NCBI GenBank assembly: GCA_046346965.1
Contig: JAXMHB010000015.1
Location: forward strand, 41,605-105,604
Reading direction: 5' to 3'
DNA from: JAXMHB01 sp046346965
Lineage (GTDB): Bacteria > Pseudomonadota > Gammaproteobacteria > Xanthomonadales > SZUA-5
DNA length: 64,000 nucleotides
Shown here: positions 8,822 through 17,679 of the stretch, piece after piece
Layout: the number at the start of each line of letters is the position of its first letter
Numbering within the stretch: the first letter of the stretch is position 1
Notes under the pieces: model-generated
The model's input: only the letters and a program-made list of their open reading frames with translations
Databases searched by the model: none
Told to the model about the DNA's origin: nothing
Program-made: the position numbers and the translations under genes

Positions 8822-11422
8822 ATGTCCGATGATCTGAGTCTGGCCCGCCGACTCTACGCCTTGCCGGCCGAGGTCCAGGCGCAGCAACTGGCCGAGCTGG
8901 CGCTGCGCGATGCCGATCAGGCGCGCCGGGTCAGCGCGCTGCTGCTGCAGTTGGGCAGCGCGACCTCGATGGACGCAGGAAGCGAGGCCAGCGCCGAACC
9001 CGCGCGCGGCAACGGCGAGCCCGAGCGCATCGGTCCGTACAAGGTGATCGCGCGGATTGGCGAGGGCGGCATGGGCGCGGTGTATCTGGCCGAGCAGAGC
9101 GCGCCCTCGCGACGGGTGGCGATCAAGGTGATGCGCGCCGACTGGCACAGCCCGGAAGCCCACGCGCGCTTCGACCGCGAGGCCGATGTGCTGGCGCGGC
9201 TCGAGCATCCGAACATCGCCAGCCTGTACGAGGCCGGAGTGGCCGAGCTCGGCGGCATGCGCACGCCCTATCTGGCGCTGGAGTACGTGCAGGGCGTCCC
9301 GCTGAATGCCTATGTGGCTGCCCACGGGCGCTCGCCGCGGCTGATCCTGCCCCTGCTGATCACCATCGCCGAGACCGTGCAGTACGCGCATCTGCGCGGC
9401 GTTGTCCATCGCGATCTGAAGCCGGGCAACATCCTGGTGGATGACGCCGGCCGGCCGCACATCCTGGACTTCGGCATTGCCCATCTGAGTGAAGTCGACG
9501 GGCTGCCGGCACACCATCTGACGCGTACCGGCCAGATGATTGGCACGGTGCAGTACATGAGTCCCGAGCAGTTCATCGGCGATCCGCGCCGGATCGACGG
9601 TCGCACCGATGTCTATGCGCTCGGCGTGATTGCCTTCGAACTGCTGACAGGCGAGCCGCCGCACCGACTGAGCGAGCGCTCGCTGCTGGACGCCGCCCGC
9701 ATCGTCACCGGGCAGACCGCGCCGACGCTGGCCTCGCGGCGACGCGAGCTGCGCGGCGATCTGGAGTTGATCGTTGCCAAGGCGCTGGCACCGGATCTGG
9801 CGCAACGCTATCCCAGCGCGGCCGATTTCGCCGCCGATCTGCGCCGTTACGAGCGCCACGAACCGATCGTCGCGCGCGCGCCCACGCTGGGCTATCGCGC
9901 CCGCCGTTATGCGCGCCGGCACTGGCTGCCGCTGACTGCCGGCGCGCTGGTACTGCTCTCGCTGACGCTCGGGCTGGTGTCGTCCTGGCGCGCCGCCACC
10001 CGCGAGGCGCAGGCGCGCGCGCTGGCCGAGCGGCGTGCCGACGAGGCGCAGGCGGTGACCGATTTTCTCTCGCGCATGCTCGATGCAGCCAAGCCGGATG
10101 AGGCCAAGGGCACCGAGGTCAGCGTGCGCGCGGTGATCGACAAAGCCATCGCCGATGAGCGCCTGCGCCCGGAGAACCCGGTGGTGCGCGCCAAGGTTGA
10201 TCAGCTGCTGGGCTCGCTGCTGATCGAACTCGGCGACCCGCAGGCGGCGCTGCCGCTGCTGGACGCCGCCACCACGCTGCTGCAGCCGATGGCCGACAGC
10301 CTGCCGCGCGAACTGCTGCAGTCGAAATCCGAACGGGCGATCGCGCTGGGGTTGCTGGGCCGCGACCAGGAAGCGCTGGCGGACGCCCAGGCGGTGTTCG
10401 AGCGTGCGCAGCAGCTGCAACCGCCCGACCCGGCGCTGATCGAGGACGCCGCCTACAGCCTGTCGCTGGCGCACTACAACGGCGGCGATCTGAAAACCGC
10501 CGAGGCGGTGATCCAACGCGCGATGCGTCCGATCGCCGCCGATGCCGGCATCGAAGCCGCCAAGCAGATCGATCTGCGCAACACGCTGGGGCGCATCTAC
10601 AACGCCAGCGGCCGCCATCAGGAAGCACTGGCGGTGCGCAAGGACATCATGGACTGGTATCTGCGCGTACACGGCCCGGTCTACATGCGCACGCTGTCGG
10701 TGCAGTCCAACTACGCGGTCTCGCTGAGCCAGCTGGATCGCGACGCCGAAGCGGTTGAGCTGCTTCAACGGACGCTGCCGACCCGCCTGCAGCTGCTGGG
10801 CCCGGACCACGTCGAAGTGGGCGTGCACGAGGTCAACCTGGCCACCTCGCTGCGGCTGCTCGGCCGCTTCGAGGAAGCGCTGCCGCTGTTCGAGGATGGC
10901 GCCCGCATCTTCCGCGACAAACTCGGCGCCGAGCACCTGCGCACGCTGCTGGCCGACGGCTACGTGGCCGATATGCGCACCCGCACCGGCGCCGTGGACG
11001 CCGGACTGGCGCTGTACCGCGAGGTGCTCGCCGGTTACCAGCGCATCGAACAGGGGCGCTCGCGCTGGGCGGTGTTTGCGCGCAATGACTACGCACAAGC
11101 GCTGGTGCGCGCCGGACAACTGGCACAGGCCGGCACCGAATTCCAGAAGATCGACCAGGATCGCGGCCAGTACGCCGACAATCTCGCCATGCAGGCGGAA
11201 CTCGACTACGCCCGCGGCCTGTATCAACTGGCGCTCGCGGCGCCGGCGGCTGCGCAGCCGCTGCTGCAGAGTGCCCTCGCCTACTACCGTTCCGCCGGCA
11301 GCCGCGGCGCGGTCGCCACCCGGATCGCGCAAGCGCTGCACCAGTGCCTGCTCGCGCTCGGCGAGCACGCGGCCGCGCAGACGCTGGCGGCAGAGTACGG
11401 GCTGCGGGTGGACTCGCCGTGA
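8822..11422 (+). CDS. Transmembrane Ser/Thr protein kinase with TPR domain
   Basis: An 866-residue Hanks-type kinase. The kinase domain (about 70-345) has the glycine loop IGEGGMGAVYLAE, the VAIKVM lysine, HRDLKPGN starting at His196, Asp216 of DFG, and SPEQF in place of APE. A short N-terminal helical segment precedes it. One membrane segment (about 367-389, LPLTAGALVLLSLTLGLV) anchors it, and the remaining ~470 residues form repeated tetratricopeptide helices, presumably periplasmic. The stop overlaps the GTG of the membrane regulator that follows, so kinase and transcription factor are coupled; phosphorylation of the regulator is an attractive inference but not shown. Confidence 0.93.
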   Translation: MSDDLSLARRLYALPAEVQAQQLAELALRDADQARRVSALLLQLGSATSMDAGSEASAEPARGNGEPERIGPYKVIARIGEGGMGAVYLAEQSAPSRRVAIKVMRADWHSPEAHARFDREADVLARLEHPNIASLYEAGVAELGGMRTPYLALEYVQGVPLNAYVAAHGRSPRLILPLLITIAETVQYAHLRGVVHRDLKPGNILVDDAGRPHILDFGIAHLSEVDGLPAHHLTRTGQMIGTVQYMSPEQFIGDPRRIDGRTDVYALGVIAFELLTGEPPHRLSERSLLDAARIVTGQTAPTLASRRRELRGDLELIVAKALAPDLAQRYPSAADFAADLRRYERHEPIVARAPTLGYRARRYARRHWLPLTAGALVLLSLTLGLVSSWRAATREAQARALAERRADEAQAVTDFLSRMLDAAKPDEAKGTEVSVRAVIDKAIADERLRPENPVVRAKVDQLLGSLLIELGDPQAALPLLDAATTLLQPMADSLPRELLQSKSERAIALGLLGRDQEALADAQAVFERAQQLQPPDPALIEDAAYSLSLAHYNGGDLKTAEAVIQRAMRPIAADAGIEAAKQIDLRNTLGRIYNASGRHQEALAVRKDIMDWYLRVHGPVYMRTLSVQSNYAVSLSQLDRDAEAVELLQRTLPTRLQLLGPDHVEVGVHEVNLATSLRLLGRFEEALPLFEDGARIFRDKLGAEHLRTLLADGYVADMRTRTGAVDAGLALYREVLAGYQRIEQGRSRWAVFARNDYAQALVRAGQLAQAGTEFQKIDQDRGQYADNLAMQAELDYARGLYQLALAAPAAAQPLLQSALAYYRSAGSRGAVATRIAQALHQCLLALGEHAAAQTLAAEYGLRVDSP

Positions 11423-12438
11423 CACTGTGGACGCTGCTCGCAGTCGTCTCGGCTGCCTTTTCGATCATGGCCTGCGTGCTGTTGCTGGCGGTGCAGCTGA
11501 CCGTGTACGCGCAGATGCCGATGACCGCGATGGCGCGCGGCGCCGGTGTGCTCCTGCTGCTGGGCCTGGGGGCGCTGCAGAGTTGGCATCTGCTATGGCT
11601 GCTGCAGGGAGTACCGGTGCAGTTGCCGCTGCTGTACCTCAGCACACTGCATCTGGTCGCACCGGCCTTCTACAGCCTGTTTCGCGGCGCCCTGCAGCCC
11701 AAGGCGCAGCACTGGAGCGGACTGTTGCTCTACGGTCCGGCGCTGGCGGCAGCGCTGATCCCGCCAGCGATCTGCCTGCCACTCGCCTTCGTGTTTGGCA
11801 GCCTGTATGCCGGCCTGCTGGTGCAGCTGGCGCTGAAGTTGCGCGAGCAACGCAAGCGTTTCCGCCTGGAAGCCATTGCCTTTGCGGCGCATGGCGCGGT
11901 CGCCGCCCTGATTTTAGTGATCGGATTGAGCACACCCTGGCTGGGACTCGGCAGCTATATCGCGAGCTATGCCACCTTGATCGGATTAGGCTTGGCGGCA
12001 GCGATTTATACCTTGATCCGCTTGCCGGATTTGCCGATGCAAACCGCGGAAGCCGTCCGCGCCGCCTATGCCGTGAGCGCCTTGAAATCGGTCGATGTCG
12101 CCGCAGCGCTACGCCAGCTGGACCATTTGATGGTACAGGAACAGCTGTATGTGAACGAATCCTTGAATCTGAGCATGCTGGCCAATGCGCTCAATCTGGG
12201 ACCGCATCAACTCTCTGAACTGATCAATACCCGATTTGGCGTCGGTTTCTCGCGCTATGTGCGCGAGCATCGGGTCCGCGCTGCACAGCGCATGCTGATC
12301 GCCGAACCGCGCGCCTCCGTGCTGTCGGTGGGGCTGGCGGTAGGCTTCACCTCGCAATCGAACTTCTACGCAGCCTTTCGCGAGATCACCGGCGAGGTCC
12401 CCGGGCGCTACCGCAGCCGCCACGTTCAGGACGGGTGA
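11419..12438 (+). CDS. Membrane-bound AraC-family transcriptional regulator
   Basis: A 339-residue protein starting at GTG 11419 inside the kinase stop. The first ~215 residues form six or seven hydrophobic helices. The C-terminal ~100 residues hold an AraC-type double helix-turn-helix: LSMLANALNLGPHQLSELIN and then SVLSVGLAVGFTSQSNFYAAF. It is therefore a one-component sensor that binds DNA from the membrane. Coupling to a TPR kinase upstream and proximity to a desaturase downstream suggest sensing of membrane state (inference). The next gene starts 110 bp downstream on the same strand. Confidence 0.9.
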   Translation: MTLWTLLAVVSAAFSIMACVLLLAVQLTVYAQMPMTAMARGAGVLLLLGLGALQSWHLLWLLQGVPVQLPLLYLSTLHLVAPAFYSLFRGALQPKAQHWSGLLLYGPALAAALIPPAICLPLAFVFGSLYAGLLVQLALKLREQRKRFRLEAIAFAAHGAVAALILVIGLSTPWLGLGSYIASYATLIGLGLAAAIYTLIRLPDLPMQTAEAVRAAYAVSALKSVDVAAALRQLDHLMVQEQLYVNESLNLSMLANALNLGPHQLSELINTRFGVGFSRYVREHRVRAAQRMLIAEPRASVLSVGLAVGFTSQSNFYAAFREITGEVPGRYRSRHVQDG

Positions 12439-12548
12439 TTCCACATTTATCATTGTGGAGTACCATCAAGTCTCTGTTTCATAAAGATTTTCCAGACAAG
12501 CTCGTCCTGTATGCGGAAACCCGGAAGCGCCGACAGGCGAGGCCGCAC

Positions 12549-13553
12549 ATGCTGCGCCACACCTCAGCCGTGGAGTTGTCGAGCATGAAATCCGAAGCCG
12601 TGCGTCTGGCCGATGCCACTTCTGGACCCTTCCGCGTCGCCTCGCTGGCGATCGATGCCGAGTCCGATCCGATGACCGGCCGGGTACGCTGGGATCCCTG
12701 GCGGTCGATTTGGAATGCCAGCATGTTGGCAGTAACCGTGGGTGTCGCGCCCTTTTGCTGGACCTGGGGCAGCGTCAGCGTGTTTGCACTGCTGCTGGCT
12801 ATTACCATGTGCACCGGGCATTCGGTAGGATTTCACCGGCGCCTGATCCATCGCAGCTTTCAATGCCGTCGCTGGGTGGAGCGCCTATTGGTGTGGTCGG
12901 GCACACTGGTCGGCATGCAGGGTCCGTTCTGGGTGATTCACTCGCATGATCTGCGCGACTGGGCGCAGCGCCAGTCGGATTGTCATCCGTATTTGCGCCA
13001 TGGCCGCGGCCTGCTGGTGGATGCTTTCTGGAGTTTGCATTGCCGGCTCGAACTGGCACGCCCGCCGGCTTTTGATCCCGGCCCCGGGATTGCCGACGAT
13101 CCTTTCTATCAATTCCTGCAGCGCTATTGGGCGCTGCAGCAGCTGCCGGTCGCCGTGCTGCTGTATGCCATCGGTGGATTGCCGTGGGTGGTCTGGGGCG
13201 TGGGCGTGCGCGTTTGCGTGGGCGTTTCCATGCATTGGTTCGTGGGCTACCTCTGTCACAGTCGCGGCCCGCAGGACTGGCTGGTGGACGACGGCGCGGT
13301 GCAGGCGCACAACGTCGCCTGGGCAGCGATCCCGTCCATGGGCGAGAGCTGGCACAACAATCACCACGCCTTCCCCGCTTCCGCCCGTCATGGACTGTAT
13401 CCCGGGCAGATCGACATCGGCTTCCGCTTCGTCCAATGGCTGGAGCGACTGGGCCTGGCCTGGTCAGTGCAAGTTCCGCAGAACCTGCCCGAGCGACCGG
13501 GCATCACGCGTCTGACCCAGGATACAGGGCCGATCCGTCAGTTCGCGCCCTGA
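12549..13553 (+). CDS. Membrane fatty-acid desaturase (variant histidine box)
   Basis: About 334 residues with four hydrophobic segments and the desaturase histidine boxes: box I HRRLIH and box III HNNHH within GESWHNNHHAFP. At the expected second box the sequence is HDLRDWAQR, so the usual HxxHH is replaced by HxxRD, followed by CHPY. The di-iron site would therefore have altered ligands. The start is ATG 12549, with AGGCGAGG upstream; ATG 12585 (MKSEAV) is an alternative. It follows the membrane AraC regulator, which may control it. Probable role: introducing a double bond into acyl chains to tune membrane fluidity. Confidence 0.85.
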   Translation: MLRHTSAVELSSMKSEAVRLADATSGPFRVASLAIDAESDPMTGRVRWDPWRSIWNASMLAVTVGVAPFCWTWGSVSVFALLLAITMCTGHSVGFHRRLIHRSFQCRRWVERLLVWSGTLVGMQGPFWVIHSHDLRDWAQRQSDCHPYLRHGRGLLVDAFWSLHCRLELARPPAFDPGPGIADDPFYQFLQRYWALQQLPVAVLLYAIGGLPWVVWGVGVRVCVGVSMHWFVGYLCHSRGPQDWLVDDGAVQAHNVAWAAIPSMGESWHNNHHAFPASARHGLYPGQIDIGFRFVQWLERLGLAWSVQVPQNLPERPGITRLTQDTGPIRQFAP

Positions 13554-13559
13554 GCCTAC

Positions 13560-14723
13560 TCAGCGCAAGCGCTCGCCGATGGCCTGCAGGGCGGCCTCGT
13601 CGCCCACGGCTTTCAACGCTTGCAGCAGCGCGCGCTGGCGTTCCGGGTGGGTTTCGGCGCGGTAGAGCGTGGCCAGGGTGTCGCTGGCGCCGGCCAGCAT
13701 CAGCGCATCGACGGCGGCGCGGCGGATCGCATCGGAACCTGCCCCGCCGTAGAGCTGCGCCAGCGCCGCGGGCGCCGCGGCCTCGCGCGAGACCGCCAGT
13801 GAGCGAATGGCGTGGATGCGCAGTGCCTCGGCGCTGGTGCCATTGGCGATCTCGGCCAGCGCCGCGACCATCCCGGTCATCGCCAGCGCGTCGATGCAGC
13901 TGCGCTGCACGGCCGGGTCACGCAGCGTGGGATAGAGCTGAAGCAGCAGATCCGGCCGGCCCAGCGCGCCGAGCACGCGGATGCCGTGGGCCTGCAGCTC
14001 GGCATCGCCCTCCTGCCCGACCAGCTGCGACAGCAACTCGGCACGCGCGCTGACCAGGGCGCTGTCGATCACCGCGCGCTTGAGCTCGGGATCGCTCAGG
14101 TAATGGCGCCGCAGCACCGCATCACCCTGCGCGTCCGCGGCCAGCGCCAGCGTCTGGATCGCATCACGCTTCAGTGCCGGCGAGCTGGCTGAGTCAAGCA
14201 GCGCATCGATGGCGCGCGCGGCCTCGGCCGGCGCCAGCTGCATCAGCACGAACAAGGCGCGCTTCTTGACGCGATCGCTGTGGGTGCCGGCCAGCACCTG
14301 CTGCAGCATCGGCACGGCGCGCGCCGGGTCACTGCCGAGCAGTGCATCGACGGCGACCTCGCGCTCGGCATCGGCGGCGCCGGACAGCAGCGCCTGTGCA
14401 TCATCGGCCCAGGGGCTGGCTGGGTACTCGGCCAGCAGCGCCTGCACGCGGGCACCCACATCGGCACCAGTGCGCTGCTCGGCGTAAGCCTGCCAATACA
14501 GCGCGGCATCGCGACCGGCCGCGCCACTGCGCTTGAGATCATCCGCCAGCGCGCCGAACTGCGCGGCGGCGGCAGACCAGTCGGCGCGGTCGATTGCGGC
14601 ATGCGCGTCCCGGTAAGCGGCGCGCGCGGTCGCGGATGCAGCCGGCAGATCGGCCGCCGGGACGGCAAGCGCGCCCTGGCTGAGACAGAACCAGACGCTG
14701 GCGAGGATGCAGGCGAGTCTCAT
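13560..14723 (-). CDS. Exported HEAT-repeat protein
   Basis: A 387-residue protein with a signal peptide (MRLACILASVWFCLSQGALA). A helical region at about 30-120 resembles YbgF/TPR modules (LLAEYPASPWADDAQALL), and the rest is a series of about 30-residue HEAT repeats, e.g. SPALKRDAIQTLALAADAQG and HGIRVLGALG. HEAT solenoids bind other proteins. It is the last gene of the sigma/anti-sigma operon (its start overlaps the anti-sigma stop at 14720-14723), so it is likely an envelope component of that signalling pathway. Its stop lies six bases from the convergent desaturase stop. Confidence 0.82.
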   Translation of the reverse strand: MRLACILASVWFCLSQGALAVPAADLPAASATARAAYRDAHAAIDRADWSAAAAQFGALADDLKRSGAAGRDAALYWQAYAEQRTGADVGARVQALLAEYPASPWADDAQALLSGAADAEREVAVDALLGSDPARAVPMLQQVLAGTHSDRVKKRALFVLMQLAPAEAARAIDALLDSASSPALKRDAIQTLALAADAQGDAVLRRHYLSDPELKRAVIDSALVSARAELLSQLVGQEGDAELQAHGIRVLGALGRPDLLLQLYPTLRDPAVQRSCIDALAMTGMVAALAEIANGTSAEALRIHAIRSLAVSREAAAPAALAQLYGGAGSDAIRRAAVDALMLAGASDTLATLYRAETHPERQRALLQALKAVGDEAALQAIGERLR

Positions 14724-15430
14724 AGCCGCTGCACCGGTGCAGCGTGCGCGTCTTCCAGCGCGCGCAGACGGAACATCAGATCGCGCGAGCGGATCTCCTG
14801 ACGCACCAGATCGGCGCCGCCCAGGGCACCGCCCTCGGGCGCGTTGGCCAGTTCGCGCAGGATCGGTTCGAGTTCAGTCAGGAACTGCGCCAGCTGCGTC
14901 TGTCCCGCGCGCTCGGCAGCCAGCGCATACAGTCGATTGCTGTCGATCAAGGCCGCGGCCAGCGCGTCGGCGCCCACGCCACCATTGTCGGTGACGGTCA
15001 GCAGGCGCTCGGTCTGCGCCAGATGGCGGGCGACATGCGCCGCCAGCACGCGCTCGGAGGCATCGGCGGCCAGCGTGATCGGCGGCGCCTCGGTCGGCGC
15101 GCGCAGTTGCAGCGTCACTGACACCAGCAGACCGGCGCTGGCCGCCACCGCCAGCATCGGCCAGCCCCAGCGCTGCCACCATGGCGCGCGCACCGGTGGC
15201 TGCAGCTGCGGGGCAATCCGCGCCCACAGTCGTTGCTCCAGGCCGGCCTCGGGCTCGTGCTGCGCCAGCGCGACTTCCGAGGCCGCAAGCATGCGCCGTA
15301 GCAACGCATAGCGCGCCGCCAGTTCGGGGTCCACCGCCAGCTGGCAGGCGATGGCGTCCATGCGCTCCAGCCCGAGCGACTCGCCCAGGTGGAACAACAA
15401 CAGCTCGTCATCACTGATCGGGTGCTTCAT
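14720..15430 (-). CDS. Anti-sigma-factor-like membrane protein
   Basis: A 236-residue protein with a cytoplasmic N-terminus (about 1-85) containing SDDELLLFHLGESLGLERM, one membrane segment (about 97-115, PMLAVAASAGLLVSV), and a helical periplasmic part. Its start overlaps the ECF sigma stop (15427-15430), the standard arrangement of sigma and anti-sigma. The HxxxCxxC zinc motif is absent, so this would be a non-ZAS anti-sigma. The function is inferred mainly from context and topology. Confidence 0.75.
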   Translation of the reverse strand: MKHPISDDELLLFHLGESLGLERMDAIACQLAVDPELAARYALLRRMLAASEVALAQHEPEAGLEQRLWARIAPQLQPPVRAPWWQRWGWPMLAVAASAGLLVSVTLQLRAPTEAPPITLAADASERVLAAHVARHLAQTERLLTVTDNGGVGADALAAALIDSNRLYALAAERAGQTQLAQFLTELEPILRELANAPEGGALGGADLVRQEIRSRDLMFRLRALEDAHAAPVQRL

Positions 15431-15978
15431 ACACTGCCCTCCCATCCGGCCAGTTGCTCGCGCATCTTGCGCACGGCGCGGAAGATCGCCTGCTTGCAGG
15501 CATTCACATTACTCGACAGCAGGCTGGCGATCTCGGCCAGCGGTCGCTGCTCCAGATGGCGCAGCACGAACACGCTGCGCTCCAGCGGCGTCAGCTGCGC
15601 CAGCGCCTGACCGACGCCGCGGACGATCTCGCCCTGCGCCAGCGTGTGCGCAGGATCGGCCTGCGGATCGGTACGGTCAGCGTCACGTGCCTGCTCCTCG
15701 GCGGTGTCCGGGATGCGTCGCCGGGCGTGCTCGATCGCCGTGTTGACGGCGATCCGGTGCAGCCAGGTGGCGAAGCTGGAGCGCCCGTCGAACTGATCCA
15801 GCCGCCGGTGCGCCTTCAGAAAGGCCTCCTGCGTCGCATCTTCGGCCGCAGCGGCATCGCCCAACACGCGCATCGCCACCCCCCAGACGGCGCGGGCGTG
15901 GCGTTCGAACAGGCGCTGGAAGGCGCGCATATCGCCAGCGCGGCTGCGTTGCACCCAGTCGTCGTCTTGATCGCTCAT
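15427..15978 (-). CDS. ECF-type RNA polymerase sigma factor
   Basis: A 183-residue sigma-70 family member. Region 2 includes FQRLFERHARAVWGVAMRVL, EDATQEAFLKAHRRL and FATWLHRIAVNTAI. Region 4 has LTPLERSVFVLRHLEQRPLA and a recognition helix with the unusual stretch NVNACKQAIFRAVRKMR. The start ATG 15978 (MSDQDDDW) matches the typical length. It heads an overlapping operon with the anti-sigma and a HEAT protein. An inverted repeat at 16021-16040, 43 bp upstream, may be part of its control region. Confidence 0.9.
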   Translation of the reverse strand: MSDQDDDWVQRSRAGDMRAFQRLFERHARAVWGVAMRVLGDAAAAEDATQEAFLKAHRRLDQFDGRSSFATWLHRIAVNTAIEHARRRIPDTAEEQARDADRTDPQADPAHTLAQGEIVRGVGQALAQLTPLERSVFVLRHLEQRPLAEIASLLSSNVNACKQAIFRAVRKMREQLAGWEGSV

Positions 15979-16020
15979 TCGTCTGCGCGCGGCACCAGCG
16001 GAATTCGCCTGTTGGACGCA

Positions 16021-16040
16021 GTAACCGTGCCAAAGGTTAC
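16021..16040. promoter_or_regulatory. Inverted repeat between sigma factor and uspA
   Basis: Perfect 6-bp arms GTAACC (16021-16026) and GGTTAC (16035-16040) are separated by 8 bases, lying in the divergent gap 43 bp from the sigma-factor start and 90 bp from uspA. The size fits a dimeric regulator site. It could be autoregulatory or a chance palindrome. Confidence 0.4.
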
Positions 16041-16129
16041 GGCCTCGTGATTGCCGCTTGTCTGCGCTCAAGCCGCGCCCGGACCAACGCGCTAGGATGG
16101 CAGGCATTGACGGCCGCACGGAGCGCACC

Positions 16130-16573
16130 ATGTATCGCCACATTCTGGTCCCGACCGATGGTTCCGAGATCGCCAAGCGCGCCATCGACAGCGCCATCGC
16201 GCTGGCCCGTGCAGTCGGTGCGCGCATCACTGGCGTCTACGCGGTGCCCGAATACATGCCGCCGGTGGACGCGATGGTGCCGGTGTATCAGTTCCCCTCG
16301 CGCGACGAATACGAGCGCCAGGCCGCCATCGAGGCCGAACTGGTGCTCAAGGATGTGCAGCAGGCCTGCGCGGCGGCGGGCGTCGAGTGCAGCCTCAAGC
16401 ACGGCATCGACAGCCATCCCTACCGTCTGATCCTGGCGACCGCGAAAGCACAGGGCTGCGACCTGATCTGCATGTCCTCGCACGGCCGCCGCGGTCTGAG
16501 CGCCGTGCTGCTCGGCAGCGAGACGCAGAAAGTGCTGACGCACGGCGATCTGCCGGTGCTCGTGGTGAGATGA
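16130..16573 (+). CDS. Universal stress protein, UspA family
   Basis: A 147-residue single-domain Usp. The N-terminus YRHILVPTDGSE carries the first ATP-binding Asp, and the C-terminal nucleotide loop is present: SSHGRRGLSAVLLGSE (GxxG-9x-GS pattern), followed by LPVLVVR. It belongs to the ATP-binding type. Its stop overlaps the ATG of the MlaE-type permease (16570-16573), which places a stress protein at the head of a lipid-transport operon. Confidence 0.93.
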   Translation: MYRHILVPTDGSEIAKRAIDSAIALARAVGARITGVYAVPEYMPPVDAMVPVYQFPSRDEYERQAAIEAELVLKDVQQACAAAGVECSLKHGIDSHPYRLILATAKAQGCDLICMSSHGRRGLSAVLLGSETQKVLTHGDLPVLVVR

Positions 16574-17679
16574 CAGCGGCAGATTTCAGCCTCGACGCCG
16601 GCACGCTGAAGTTGGTCGGCGACTGGACCGTCATGGGCCTGCCCGCGCTGGAGCGGCGCACCCAGGGCCTGCATGCGCACCCGGAGACGCGGCCGCAGCG
16701 GATCGACGCCAGTGGCCTCGGCGCCTTCGACACCGCCGGGGCGCTGCTGTTGATCCAGCGCTGGCTGGGGCCGGCGCCGTGGCCGGCGATCGAGCACCTG
16801 CGCCCGGCGGATCGCGATCTGCTGGATCTGGTCGGCGAGCGCGTTGCCAGCCCGCGCGTGCGCAAGCGGCGCGCCTTTGGCCTGTTGCCGATGGCCGAAC
16901 GCGTCGGCGTCGCCGCGGCCTTTGCGTGGTCGCAGTTCTTGCTGCTGCTCGGTTTCGCCGGCCAGACGCTGGCGACCGCAGCGGCGATTGCCGTCGGTCG
17001 GCAAAAGCTGCGCTGGACCAGCGCCGTGCACCACATGGAGCGTTCCGGTCTGGACGCGGTGCCGATCGTCTGTCTGCTCAGCTTTCTGGTCGGCGCCGTG
17101 GTGGCTTTTCTGGGCGCCACCGTGCTGGCCGATTTTGGCGCCCAGGTGTTCACCGTCGAACTGGTCAGCTTCTCCTTCATGCGCGAGTTTGGCGTGCTGC
17201 TGACCGCAATCCTGATCGCCGGACGCTCGGGCAGCGCCTACACCGCCGAGATCGGCATGATGCGGGCGCGTGAGGAGATCGACGCGATCCGCTCGCTGGG
17301 CCTGGATCCGATCGAACTGCTGGTGATTCCGCGCGTGCTGGCGCTGCTGGTGATGCTGCCGGCGCTCAGTTTCCTGGCGGTGCTGTCGGGCATCCTCGGC
17401 GGCGCGTTGGTGGGCGGTACCGCGCTCGGCATCTCGCCCGGCTTGTTTCTGGCGCGGATGCAGGAAACTGCCGAACTGCGCCATTTTTTGGTCGGATTGT
17501 CCAAGGCGCCGATCTTCGCCGTGCTGATCGCGCTGGTCGGTTGTCTGGAAGGCCTGAAGGTGCGCGCCAGCGCCGAGTCGGTCGGGCGTCACACCACCTC
17601 CTCGGTGGTGCAATCGATCTTTCTGGTGATCCTGTTCGACGCCATCGCGGCGATCTTCTTCATGGAGATCGATCTGTGA
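16570..17679 (+). CDS. STAS-MlaE lipid ABC transporter permease
   Basis: A 369-residue fusion. Residues 1-95 form a STAS-like domain (RIDASGLGAFDTAGALLLI), equivalent to MlaB, and the rest is an MlaE permease with five or six membrane helices and the family motif MREFGVLLTAILIAGRSGSA plus MRAREEIDAIRSLGLDP. In the Mla system MlaB is separate; here it is fused. It works with the ATPase and MCE protein that follow to move phospholipids or other hydrophobic molecules between inner and outer membrane. Starts within the uspA stop. Confidence 0.93.
   Translation: MTAADFSLDAGTLKLVGDWTVMGLPALERRTQGLHAHPETRPQRIDASGLGAFDTAGALLLIQRWLGPAPWPAIEHLRPADRDLLDLVGERVASPRVRKRRAFGLLPMAERVGVAAAFAWSQFLLLLGFAGQTLATAAAIAVGRQKLRWTSAVHHMERSGLDAVPIVCLLSFLVGAVVAFLGATVLADFGAQVFTVELVSFSFMREFGVLLTAILIAGRSGSAYTAEIGMMRAREEIDAIRSLGLDPIELLVIPRVLALLVMLPALSFLAVLSGILGGALVGGTALGISPGLFLARMQETAELRHFLVGLSKAPIFAVLIALVGCLEGLKVRASAESVGRHTTSSVVQSIFLVILFDAIAAIFFMEIDL

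Noticed and set aside
8786..11425. 879-codon antisense open frame over the kinase gene
   Set aside because: It mirrors GC-rich codon structure of the kinase; the plus-strand protein has clear motifs and the antisense one has none.
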